A stretch of 64,000 nucleotides of DNA from Herminiimonas sp. (GTDB lineage Bacteria; Pseudomonadota; Gammaproteobacteria; Burkholderiales; Burkholderiaceae). The notes under the pieces were generated by a model that had not been told where the DNA came from, made no database searches, and saw only the letters and a list, made by a program, of their open reading frames with translations. This document shows, in pieces, positions 9,086-16,392 of the stretch (positions are counted from its first letter, which is position 1; every line of letters starts with the position of its first letter). Where the stretch lies: contig NZ_JAURVN010000004.1 of the NCBI RefSeq assembly GCF_030655415.1, forward strand, positions 496,001-560,000, in the 5' to 3' direction. Made by a program: the position numbers and the translations under genes.

Positions 9086-9114
9086 GTATCACTCGCCGTA
9101 TCACTTCGTATCAC
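9086..9114 (+). repeat. GTATCAC repeats, right end of island
   Basis: Three exact GTATCAC copies at 9086-9092, 9098-9104 and 9108-9114. The string CTCGCCGTA, the first nine bases of the tRNA repeat, also occurs here at 9092-9100. Confidence 0.45.
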
Positions 9115-9140
9115 TGAAGGGGAAAAGTTGGGTGAAATCA

Positions 9141-9169
9141 GATGAGTCAGAGATGAGTCAGAATGAGTC
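9141..9169 (+). repeat. 11-bp tandem repeat
   Basis: GATGAGTCAGA at 9141-9151 and again at 9152-9162, followed by a partial third copy (ATGAGTC). Function unknown. Confidence 0.6.
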
Positions 9170-9214
9170 CCACAGAGTAGAGAATGCGGTAGAAAAAATT
9201 ATTCTACCCATTGC

Positions 9215-9289
9215 CTCGCCGTAGTTCAATGGATAGAACGAGTGCCTCCTAAGCGCTAGATACAGGTCCGATTCCTGTCGGCGGGACCA
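9215..9289 (+). tRNA. tRNA-Arg(CCU)
   Basis: Full cloverleaf can be drawn. Acceptor stem CTCGCCG / CGGCGGG (one T-G pair), D stem GTTC / GAAC, anticodon stem AGTGC / GCGCT with loop CTCCTAA (anticodon CCT), T stem ACAGG / CCTGT with loop TCCGATT, discriminator A and encoded CCA. The 5' 15 bases are duplicated at 6577, marking an insertion site. Confidence 0.93.
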
Positions 9290-9530
9290 ATTTTTCCTAT
9301 CCTGATCAAACTGGTAATGGAGTTTGCACATTGCCATCACATAAATGCCTCCCATAATAAAAAAGCCCACGTCAGTTAAGACGCAGGCTTTGCGAAGATT
9401 TACCCAAACCTATAGTGGAGAGTGGCAAATCTGGGGTCATCATAAAAAGGTTTTATTACCTCTTTGTGACAGCCATCCAAAAGTTCTTAACAAAAAACAT
9501 TCGCGATGGCCGTTTGTTGAAGACGTATTT

Positions 9531-11600
9531 CTATTTTGATGAAAGCCGACGCTGCCCTGCAAGTTGCGTTACCACTTGCACCAAACGATCAATTTCCTCG
9601 AAGGTGTTGTAGAACGCGAGTGAAGGACGCACGGTTGTCTCTACGCCAAAGCGGCGCAAAATCGGTTGTGCGCAGTGATGGCCGGTACGTACTGCGATAC
9701 CTTCTTCATTGAGCGCCTTGCCCACTTCTTCCGTCGTATATCCCTGCAAGACAAAAGACATGACGCTGGCTTTGTCTGCGGCTGTACCGATCAAACGCAC
9801 ACCAGTAATCGCAGCTAGCTTTTGCATTCCGTAGACCAGCAGCTCATGCTCGTAGCGGGCGATGTTTTCGATACCGACTTTGGTGACGTAATCGATTGCT
9901 GCGCCCAAACCAACTGCATCGGCGATGTTACCGGTGCCGGCTTCGAACTTGTTCGGAATCGGCTGGAACACTGTCTTCTCAAAAGTGACGTCGGCGATCA
10001 TGTTGCCGCCGCCTTGCCATGGTGGCATGTCTTCCAGCACTTCGCGTTTGCCCCAGACCACGCCGATACCGGTTGGGCCGAATACTTTGTGACCTGAGAA
10101 AACGAAGAAGTCGGCACCGATGTCTTGCACGTCGATCCGCATGTGCGAAATCGATTGCGCACCATCGACCAAAGCCTTGGCCCCAGCACGCTGTGCCAGT
10201 GCAACGATTTCTTTCACCGGGACGACCGTACCCAATGCGTTCGACACTTGCGTGACGGCGACGATTTTAGTGCGGTCGTTGAGCAGTTTCTTGTATTCAT
10301 CGAGCAAAACCTGTCCCGAATCGTCCACTGGAATCACGCGCAGCTTGGCACCTTTGGCTGCGGCGAGTTGCTGCCACGGCACGATGTTGGCGTGGTGTTC
10401 AAGATTGGAAACGATAATCTCGTCGCCCTCACCCACATGCTGTCCGCCCCAACTTTTGGCAACCAGATTGATCGCCTCAGTGGTGCCGCGTACGAAGATA
10501 ACTTCGTTCACGTCAGGTGCGTTGATGAAGTTCTTCACACGTAGCCGTGCACCTTCATACGCATCGGTGGCGCGTGCTGCAAGTTCATGTGCGGCGCGAT
10601 GGATATTGGAATTTTCGTGTGCGTAAAAATACGCAATGCGGTCGATCACCGATTGCGGTTTGTGCGTGGTGGCGGCATTGTCGAACCAAACCAGTTGCTT
10701 GCCATTGACGCGCTCTTGCAATACCGGAAAATCGCGACGCACTGCATGCACATCGAATGCAGGATGACGACTTTGATCTGCATTTGAAATCGGCGTGCTT
10801 TGCACATGACCAGCATGACCATGCGGGTGCGGTTTGGCTGGTGTGACATAACCGCTAGGCAGCACCACTGAATCGACAAAGTAATACTGCGGTGCTGTCG
10901 ATGGTTTAGCCGGACCTTGCGCACTCGCCTTGCTCGCATTCGACGAACTTGGCGAGAGCAAATTCTGCACATCATTACCAGCCGGATTTGCAAAAGGCTG
11001 ATCCGCCAATTGATCAAGAATATTGCCTACCGCTGGCGTATTCCCCGCGCGTCCGGGTAGCGATGGCTGCCCGTGTTGCAGAAAATAATACGGCGAGCTT
11101 GCACCAGCATTCGATGGCAAGTCGACAGGCGCAGAGGAAGCTGGCTGCGCAAACTGACTTGAACCAGCTTGCTGACCACCCGCTGCTTGCGCCTGCGGCA
11201 CACCAAGAACTGCACCACCCAGACGCGGCTCATAAGCCGGCAAGGTACTGATCAAGGTATCGGGTACGCCGTTAGGCGCAGTCGCGTGCGGCAATAATGC
11301 GGGCGCACGGTTTGCCAATGAGGGCAATTGCGTAGGCGAAGCCGGCAACAGATTCGTGCCGGGTATCTGTCCTTGCGGGATAGGCGTGCCGGGTATCGAT
11401 GGGCCAAATCCAGCAGGACTGGCCAAGGGCGAACCCGGCGGCGCGATATTCACCGGCGCTTGTACACCTGGCAATACGCCACTGCTTTGATTCGGCAGCG
11501 CCGAAAAAAATGCAGTCGCCATGCGTGCAAGCAAAGCCGGATCGATAGGCGCCTCGCCCGCTTGAGGAATACTCACGGGATTGGATGGTAAGTTACTCAT
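9531..11600 (-). CDS. Family 2A encapsulin cargo: SufS-type cysteine desulfurase with disordered N-terminus
   Basis: 689 residues, against about 405-410 for ordinary SufS. Residues 1 to about 280 are Pro/Ala/Gly/Ser/Gln-rich and disordered-looking; from about 280 (DVHAVRRDFPVL) the complete type II cysteine desulfurase follows. It has NAATTHKPQ, the PLP lysine in SGHKVFGPTGIG (about Lys 505) and the catalytic cysteine in TGHHCAQP (about Cys 643). The enzyme takes sulfur from cysteine as a persulfide. A long N-terminal extension is the defining trait of the family 2A encapsulin cargo, which uses it to enter the shell. Two similar islands, PYYFLQHG and QYYFVDS (about 171 and 238), stand out in the extension. 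The shell gene lies 8 bases upstream. Confidence 0.92.
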   Translation of the reverse strand: MSNLPSNPVSIPQAGEAPIDPALLARMATAFFSALPNQSSGVLPGVQAPVNIAPPGSPLASPAGFGPSIPGTPIPQGQIPGTNLLPASPTQLPSLANRAPALLPHATAPNGVPDTLISTLPAYEPRLGGAVLGVPQAQAAGGQQAGSSQFAQPASSAPVDLPSNAGASSPYYFLQHGQPSLPGRAGNTPAVGNILDQLADQPFANPAGNDVQNLLSPSSSNASKASAQGPAKPSTAPQYYFVDSVVLPSGYVTPAKPHPHGHAGHVQSTPISNADQSRHPAFDVHAVRRDFPVLQERVNGKQLVWFDNAATTHKPQSVIDRIAYFYAHENSNIHRAAHELAARATDAYEGARLRVKNFINAPDVNEVIFVRGTTEAINLVAKSWGGQHVGEGDEIIVSNLEHHANIVPWQQLAAAKGAKLRVIPVDDSGQVLLDEYKKLLNDRTKIVAVTQVSNALGTVVPVKEIVALAQRAGAKALVDGAQSISHMRIDVQDIGADFFVFSGHKVFGPTGIGVVWGKREVLEDMPPWQGGGNMIADVTFEKTVFQPIPNKFEAGTGNIADAVGLGAAIDYVTKVGIENIARYEHELLVYGMQKLAAITGVRLIGTAADKASVMSFVLQGYTTEEVGKALNEEGIAVRTGHHCAQPILRRFGVETTVRPSLAFYNTFEEIDRLVQVVTQLAGQRRLSSK

Positions 11601-11608
11601 AGTCGCGC

Positions 11609-12538
11609 TTAACGGTAAGTATCTGGGTACTCGTGATATTTGTTGACCTCAACATCGTCCAGCACAGCCAGCGCATCAGGCGTCAATACGGCAAGCGAGC
11701 AGTACAGTGAAATCAGATACGAAGCGATCGCCTGGTTGTTGATGCCCATGAAGCGCACCGACAAACCTGGGCTTTGTTCGCCAGGCAAACCTGGTTGGAA
11801 CAGACCGACCACGCCTTGGCGTTTGTCGCCTACGCGCAGCAAAATGATTTTGCTCTTGCCATCTGCGACGGGAATTTTGTCCGATGGAATCAATGGAATA
11901 CCGCGCCATGTGATGAATTGCGAGCCGAACAAACTGATGGTCGGTGGTGGCGTACCGCGACGCGTCGCTTCACGACCAAAGGCGGCAATCGCCAGCGGAT
12001 GCGCCAGGAAGAATGCTGGTTCTTTCCAGACTTTAGTCAGCAATTCATCCAGATCGTCAGGAGTTGGCGCGCCGGTCAAAGGGAAAATACGTTGCTCTTC
12101 CGCGACTTGTGCCAGCAGGCCGTAGTCAGGATTGTTGATGAGTTCGCTCTCCTGATTTTCTTTGATCGTTTCGATTGTCAGACGCAGTTGTTCTTTGATC
12201 TGATCGTGCGGGCTGCTATACAGATCGGAGATGCGTGTGTGCACATCAAGGATGGTGCTGACAGCATTCAGGAAATGTTCACGCGGATTTTCTTCGTAAT
12301 CAACGAAGGTGCGCGGCAGTTGATTTTCTTCTTCACGCGACGTGCAAGTAACCTTGATCGACTCTGGATTCTTGACTTGATTGACGCGATAGATACCGGC
12401 TTCGACAGGCACCCATTGCAACAGATGTGTCAGCCAGCGCGGCGAGATGATCGATAACTGCGGAACGGTTTTAGTTGCGTTGGCTAACTGACGCGCTGCG
12501 TTGTCGCCAAGGGCTAATTGCGGAGAAGTATCTGCCAT
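11609..12538 (-). CDS. Family 2A encapsulin shell protein (SrpI-like)
   Basis: 309-residue HK97-fold shell protein of the SrpI type. The N-terminus (PQLALGDNAARQLANATKT, then ISPRWLTHLLQWVPVEAGIYRVN) and the C-terminal region with SLYCSLAVLTPDALAVLDDVEVNKYHEYP are recognisable family 2A sequence. Shells of this kind self-assemble into icosahedral nanocompartments that enclose a cysteine desulfurase, as described for a Synechococcus homologue induced by sulfur starvation. The gene sits 8 bases before the cargo gene and downstream of an XRE regulator and a rhodanese, all on one strand. Length is normal. Confidence 0.93.
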   Translation of the reverse strand: MADTSPQLALGDNAARQLANATKTVPQLSIISPRWLTHLLQWVPVEAGIYRVNQVKNPESIKVTCTSREEENQLPRTFVDYEENPREHFLNAVSTILDVHTRISDLYSSPHDQIKEQLRLTIETIKENQESELINNPDYGLLAQVAEEQRIFPLTGAPTPDDLDELLTKVWKEPAFFLAHPLAIAAFGREATRRGTPPPTISLFGSQFITWRGIPLIPSDKIPVADGKSKIILLRVGDKRQGVVGLFQPGLPGEQSPGLSVRFMGINNQAIASYLISLYCSLAVLTPDALAVLDDVEVNKYHEYPDTYR

Positions 12539-12633
12539 GAGAATTCCAGTTGTAAATTAAGAGAGTGATGAAACTTGAATGAATGATGAAACGGCAATGT
12601 CAGCGCGGAGTGTCGACTGGAATTGCATGACGC

Positions 12634-12903
12634 TCAACATGCTATAGACGCCAAGTTGAGTTTATAAACAGCCTGCTGTCCGCGATGACGTTCGCACTGC
12701 GCCAGCAGATCTGAAATTTTTAAACCGAGTGCGCTGGCGAGTTTGTCCAAGGTGATCAGCGATGGGATGACCTTGCCGCGCTCTACCTCGCCCACATAGG
12801 AGCGATTGAGTTGCGCCTTCTCGGCCAATATCTCTTGCGACCAACCTTGCGCTTCGCGCAATTGCCGCACCGTGACACCAAAACTGGCACACAACTTACT
12901 CAT
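12634..12903 (-). CDS. XRE-family helix-turn-helix regulator
   Basis: 89-residue protein consisting almost only of a Cro/CI-type HTH (residues about 8-65: LREAQGWSQEILAEKAQLNRSYVGEVERGKVIPSLITLDKLASALGLKISDLL). There is no sensor domain; a Cys lies near residue 78 and another close to the C-terminus. It lies between the rhodanese (39 bases) and encapsulin shell (95 bases) genes on the same strand, so it probably belongs to the operon and may regulate it. The ligand or signal is not evident. Confidence 0.88.
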   Translation of the reverse strand: MSKLCASFGVTVRQLREAQGWSQEILAEKAQLNRSYVGEVERGKVIPSLITLDKLASALGLKISDLLAQCERHRGQQAVYKLNLASIAC

Positions 12904-12942
12904 CTTTTTACAAACGCATTCGTATCAATTGCTTAGAGAAAA

Positions 12943-13392
12943 TCAGGCTTGTATCCAAGGCAGCTTATGAAAGCGCCAGCCATCGGCAGAGCCGCGATGC
13001 TGCTTATCGTTGAGCTCGCCTTCGAAGCCTTCCAGCACATTGAATACGCTGGTGAAGCCGGCTTTGCTGGCAGCGTCTAACGCCAGCGCAGAACGCTTAC
13101 CGCTACGGCACAACAACAGAATGGTTTTGTCCTTGCCGGTCTTCGCTTCCAGCTCACGGACAAAACGTGGGTTGCGCGTCAGACTGGTGCCGGTGGCCCA
13201 TGGCACGTGCACGCTATCCGGTACATAGCCGACGAATGCGCGTTCTTCTGCAGTGCGCACGTCGACCAGCACGGCTTGTCCACTTGAAAAAAGAGCCCAT
13301 GCAGCTTGTGGCGTTACGCCGTCTGCAGACAACACACTTGATGCATCGCTGCCATCCTGCGTGATTTGAATATTTGGAAGAGATGCACCCAT
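12943..13392 (-). CDS. rhodanese-domain sulfurtransferase, first gene of encapsulin operon
   Basis: 149-residue single-domain rhodanese. Motifs: LVDVRTAEERAFVGYVPDSVHVPW (CH2-type start) and the active-site loop LCRSGKRS with Cys 95, which would carry the persulfide. It has no signal peptide and should be cytoplasmic. It starts after a strong AGGAG and heads the run rhodanese - XRE - shell - cargo. A persulfide carrier next to a compartmentalised cysteine desulfurase suggests it hands on the sulfane sulfur. That partnership is an inference from the operon. Confidence 0.88.
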   Translation of the reverse strand: MGASLPNIQITQDGSDASSVLSADGVTPQAAWALFSSGQAVLVDVRTAEERAFVGYVPDSVHVPWATGTSLTRNPRFVRELEAKTGKDKTILLLCRSGKRSALALDAASKAGFTSVFNVLEGFEGELNDKQHRGSADGWRFHKLPWIQA

Positions 13393-13954
13393 TTCGTTCT
13401 CCTAGGCATGGACGCCGATGGTGTGACATCGGCATCAATAAAATCAGTGCAACCAGAATATAAGAAAGCCTATAGCCAACAAACGAATAAAAACGCGCTT
13501 GAATATCTGAATTTTGTTACTGACTTCGGAAGGATATTTGAGGCATCAAACGCATATAGATATACGTTTGATGAAGACACTTGAATCGTGTCGCGGATGT
13601 CTATGACCATCTTCGTGCAGCGTGTCTCGCGCACAGATTAAAGCTTGATTTGGATTTGCTAATTCAAGGGAAATGGCAAGGCGAACCATCGCGAAGCGCT
13701 GTAATAAAAATAATACGACCGCGCAATCATGCTCAATCGTTACGCAACCTTAATGCGTTTTGTTACAAAGCTCACACTTTCTTAACCAGTTTGCTGCGCA
13801 CTTGTCGCTAAAGATACGGTCTAGAGCCGTACGCCGCTCAGATGCGCAACCATCATCGAAGTTGGGTGCGCTACCGCACCGAGCAGCTATGTATTTCGCG
13901 GCTAAGCTCTGAACGTACCGTCAAAAAAATACCATTAACAATAACGGAGTCATC
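13393..13954. other. intergenic region between encapsulin operon and lipoprotein gene
   Basis: 562 bases upstream of two divergent genes. Short open frames here (13366-13584, 13581-13811) show no ribosome binding site, domain or family-like composition and I do not call them. The only clear structure is the dyad at 13544-13573. Promoters for both flanking genes should lie here, but none is strong enough to name. Confidence 0.5.
13544..13573. promoter_or_regulatory. 30-bp dyad, possible operator
   Basis: Arms CATCAAACG (13544-13552) and CGTTTGATG (13565-13573) are perfect, and the centre ATAT-AG-ATAT continues the symmetry. It lies about 150 bases upstream of the rhodanese start. There is no T-run, so an operator is more likely than a terminator. 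Confidence 0.45.
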
Positions 13955-14440
13955 ATGAAAACCACTCAAACAAAAAAAATATTCACAGCTGCTGCTGTTT
14001 TTTCAGTCGCAGTTCTTGCAGGTTGTGCAGCACCTTACAATCCTGATCCCGCAGGCAATCAATATCCGCAAACACCTGTTTCGAATGCTCCGGCATACAA
14101 CTCTGCTTATGGCGTGGTTGATTCGATTCAAGTTGTGCAGCAAACGACAGGCCATAGTGGCATCGGTGCTGGCGCAGTAGTCGGTGGCGTCGTCGGCGGC
14201 TTGGTAGGTAACCAGATCGGTAAAGGGTCAGGCAACACTGTAGCAACAGTAGCAGGCGTAGCGGGTGGCGCGCTGATTGGCAATCAAATTCAAAACAGCA
14301 ACCAGCAAGTGCGTGATGTATACCAAATCGGTGTACGTCTCGACAATGGCGCATATCAAACCATGACGCTGGATAGCGTAGGCGATCTGCGTGTTGGTAA
14401 TCGCGTACGTATCGAAAACGGTCGCGTGTATCGTTATTAA
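13955..14440 (+). CDS. glycine-zipper lipoprotein (SlyB/17 kDa antigen-like)
   Basis: 161-residue predicted outer-membrane lipoprotein. It has a signal peptide with lipobox LAGC (Cys at about 24), a Pro/Asn/Tyr-rich linker, then a glycine-zipper 2TM domain (GIGAGAVVGGVVGGLVGNQIGKG and a second Gly/Ala segment ending GNQIQ), and a small C-terminal beta domain (VRLDNGAYQTMTLD, VGNRVRIENGRVYRY). Proteins of this type associate with the outer membrane and are often linked to envelope stress. The ATG is preceded by GGAG. It stands alone and ends in a shared terminator. Confidence 0.88.
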   Translation: MKTTQTKKIFTAAAVFSVAVLAGCAAPYNPDPAGNQYPQTPVSNAPAYNSAYGVVDSIQVVQQTTGHSGIGAGAVVGGVVGGLVGNQIGKGSGNTVATVAGVAGGALIGNQIQNSNQQVRDVYQIGVRLDNGAYQTMTLDSVGDLRVGNRVRIENGRVYRY

Positions 14441-14516
14441 TCGTCGTTACTAGTCGCATTACTAATTTCAATTAGTAATCTGTAGCGACATTGTTGGACT
14501 CGATGAGTACAACGTG

Positions 14517-14555
14517 AAAAAGCCCCGCTTCATGTAAATGACGCGGGGCTTTTTC
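14517..14555. terminator. bidirectional intrinsic terminator
   Basis: Stem AAAAAGCCCCGC / GCGGGGCTTTTT around a 15-base loop between the convergent lipoprotein and FAH-family genes. A-run and T-run flank it, so it can work both ways. Confidence 0.88.
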
Positions 14556-14572
14556 TATTCGGTAGAAAAAAG

Positions 14573-15268
14573 TTACACCACTTTTATATTCAATTCGCCC
14601 AAGCCTTCAATTTTGCATTCCATTAGATCGCCCTTCTTCACTGCCGATACACCGGCTGGCGTTCCAGTCATGATCAAGTCGCCGGGTTGCAGCGTGAAAT
14701 ATTGCGACAGATACGCAATCATTTCTTCTATACTCCAGATCAATTTATCGACAGTGCTTTGTTGTTTCACCTGGCCATTGACGCTTAGCTGAATCGCACG
14801 GTTTCCCGGTGCGCCAATCTCTGCTGCCGGATGAAGCGGACCGATGGGCGCAGATTGTTCAAACGCCTTGCCGGTATCCCACGGACGGCGCAGGCTTTTT
14901 GCTTCAGCCTGCACATCGCGGCGCGTCATATCCAAACCGATCGCATAACCCCAGACGTATTGCATAGCATCTGCAGCCGCGATGTTTTTACCGGCCTTGC
15001 CTATGGCCGCAACCAGCTCAAGCTCGTATTGAAAATCTTCCGTCATCTCCGGATAAGGCAGTTCTGCGACTGCACCGTATCCGATTGGGAAAACCGCATC
15101 CGCCGGCTTCATGAAAAAGAACGGTGGCTCCCTGCCCGTGCCGCCCATTTCAATCGCATGATCGACATAGTTACGTCCGACGCAATAAATTCTATGCACA
15201 GGGAAGAATGCATCGCTGCCCACAACAGGCACTGCGGCTGTCGGCACAGCGGGAATAACAAACTGCAT
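14573..15268 (-). CDS. fumarylacetoacetate hydrolase family enzyme (fumarylpyruvate hydrolase-like)
   Basis: 231-residue FAH-fold hydrolase that would cleave a C-C bond in an acylpyruvate. The metal ligands are visible: ExE in FQYELELVA and the Asp in GLDMTRRD. IYCVGRNYVDHAIEMG at the start and the C-terminal PGDLIMTGTPAGV loop complete the family pattern. Its size and N-terminus (VGSDAFFPVHRIYCVGRNY) resemble fumarylpyruvate hydrolases of gentisate catabolism, but no other gentisate genes are nearby, so the substrate is open. The ATG at 15268 follows GAGGAG. A long inverted repeat sits just upstream. Confidence 0.85.
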   Translation of the reverse strand: MQFVIPAVPTAAVPVVGSDAFFPVHRIYCVGRNYVDHAIEMGGTGREPPFFFMKPADAVFPIGYGAVAELPYPEMTEDFQYELELVAAIGKAGKNIAAADAMQYVWGYAIGLDMTRRDVQAEAKSLRRPWDTGKAFEQSAPIGPLHPAAEIGAPGNRAIQLSVNGQVKQQSTVDKLIWSIEEMIAYLSQYFTLQPGDLIMTGTPAGVSAVKKGDLMECKIEGLGELNIKVV

Positions 15269-15285
15269 GACAACTCCTCGTTGTG

Positions 15286-15321
15286 AAAACCATAGATTCG
15301 TTTTTCTCAATCTATGGTTTT
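15286..15321. promoter_or_regulatory. 13-bp perfect inverted repeat upstream of FAH-family gene
   Basis: AAAACCATAGATT (15286-15298) and AATCTATGGTTTT (15309-15321) are separated by 10 bases. It lies 18-53 bases before the FAH-family start, within the leader or promoter. It may be an operator or a leader hairpin. The remainder of 15322-15580 has a -10-like TATAAT at 15508-15513 for the divergent GntR gene and nothing else I can name. Confidence 0.5.
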
Positions 15322-15580
15322 ATAAAAATAATTCATTAATTCAGTGAAAATGCGCTTCGCAGAATTATGCCATCGGCGCTAGCTCCACGTTATGCGTGAA
15401 ATACTCACTTGATCGCAGGCGCTGTTTTTGCTTGTAATGATTTTGTTTATATTTACTTTGTATCAAGCACCCTAAACGGATTATTCCAGGGCAGCGCAGG
15501 CGGATCGTATAATCAACAAATAATTAGCAAACCGCTACTAAATAGTGCGGGGCAAAAAGCGTTATCTCAAAGGTAGAGCG

Positions 15581-16279
15581 ATGATCACAGAAGAACAAGT
15601 AAAAGCATTGCAGTCTGAAATGGAAGGCAATGGCGAGAACCAGGCACAGATGGCTTATCGCATCCTGGAAGAAATGATCGTCACGCTCAAACTTCCGCCA
15701 GGCAGCAAGATTTCTGAAAAAGCCTTGAACCGTTCGCTAGGTTTTGGCCGCACACCTTTGCGTGAAGCGCTGCAGCGTCTAGCTATCGAAGGCAACGTAA
15801 AAATCATGCCGCGCTCTGGTGTGATCGTTTCTGAAATCGATTTAGCTGATCAATTGAACATGATCGAAGTCCGACGCGAACTAGAAAAAATCATCGCCGG
15901 TCGCGCTGCACGTCTGGCGATGGAAGATCAGCGTGCGGTTTTTCTGAAGCTGGCGGAAGGCTTTGACCGCGCTGCGGAAACCAATGACGGTGCGATCTTT
16001 ATCGAAACCGATAGAGACTTCAACAGTCTCTGCATAGAGACTGCGCAAAACAAATACGTGTCCTACGCCATCGGCCCGATCGAAGCGCAAACCCGTCGTT
16101 TCTGGTATTTGCATTTCAAACGCTTCGGCGACTTGGCACGTGTATCAAATTTACATGCACGTATCGCACGCGCGATTGCCGCCAACGATGAAGCTGGTGC
16201 GCGTGAAGCGTCCGATCGCTTGATCGATTACGTTGAAGAATACACGCGCAAAACGCTGCAATTCATGGGCGGGCTGTAA
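15581..16279 (+). CDS. GntR-family (FCD domain) transcriptional regulator
   Basis: 232-residue FadR-subfamily regulator. The N-terminal winged helix includes LNRSLGFGRTPLREALQRLAIEGNVKIMPRSGVIVSEID (about residues 45-85) and is followed by an all-helical FCD ligand domain (EVRRELEKIIAGRAARLA, then DRDFNSLCIETAQNKYV). The FCD family usually binds small carboxylates. The start ATG at 15581 has AGGTAGAG upstream; an in-frame GTG at 15545 is less likely. It is divergent from the FAH-family gene and convergent with a gamma-glutamyltransferase-like gene, and could control either. Confidence 0.88.
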   Translation: MITEEQVKALQSEMEGNGENQAQMAYRILEEMIVTLKLPPGSKISEKALNRSLGFGRTPLREALQRLAIEGNVKIMPRSGVIVSEIDLADQLNMIEVRRELEKIIAGRAARLAMEDQRAVFLKLAEGFDRAAETNDGAIFIETDRDFNSLCIETAQNKYVSYAIGPIEAQTRRFWYLHFKRFGDLARVSNLHARIARAIAANDEAGAREASDRLIDYVEEYTRKTLQFMGGL

Positions 16280-16295
16280 AACAAATAAACGAAAA

Positions 16296-16319
16296 AACGG
16301 CGACATCACTGTCGCCGTA
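16296..16319 (-). terminator. intrinsic terminator
   Basis: Stem ACGGCGACA / TGTCGCCGT with loop TCAC. On the minus strand a T-run follows, so it serves the gamma-glutamyltransferase-like gene; it also lies just after the GntR gene. Confidence 0.8.
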
Positions 16320-16392
16320 AACTTGCTTCCAGAAACAGGATCAAACGGGATCAGTCGTTGGACGTTTATTTTCAAATCGACTTCCCCATCGA

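Larger units (their letters stand above)
8770..9214. other. non-coding right arm of the island
   Basis: No convincing gene in these 445 bases. Contents: a possible -10 box TACAAT at 9051-9056, GTATCAC repeats at 9086-9114, an 11-bp tandem repeat at 9141-9169, and a 7-bp inverted repeat GGTAGAA / TTCTACC at about 9188-9209 immediately before the tRNA. The restored tRNA must be transcribed from a promoter in this stretch; none is strong. Confidence 0.5.
6577..9229. mobile_element. small island inserted in tRNA-Arg(CCU), carrying rloA-rloB
   Basis: The 15-bp sequence CTCGCCGTAGTTCAA, which is the 5' end of tRNA-Arg(CCU), occurs at 6577-6591 and again at 9215-9229, where the complete tRNA begins. 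The 2.6 kb between them is visibly AT-richer than its flanks and holds only a two-gene predicted defence module plus about 300-450 bases of non-coding sequence at each end. Both ends carry GTATCAC repeats. No integrase or transposase is present, so it is either a remnant or moved in trans. Bases 6592-6901 contain no gene I can support. The insertion model is inferred from the repeat; an empty-site comparison was not possible. Confidence 0.65.

Noticed and set aside
6577..9289. Prophage or integrase-bearing genomic island
   Set aside because: No integrase, capsid or replication gene is present; the evidence supports only a small integrase-less insertion.
9158..9370. Open frame of 70 codons on the minus strand across 9158-9370
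   Set aside because: It runs antisense through the complete tRNA-Arg gene and has no domain or ribosome binding site.
13366..13811. Two short plus-strand frames in the gap before the lipoprotein gene
   Set aside because: No ribosome binding site, unusual composition, no family pattern; they overlap the likely promoter region and the dyad.
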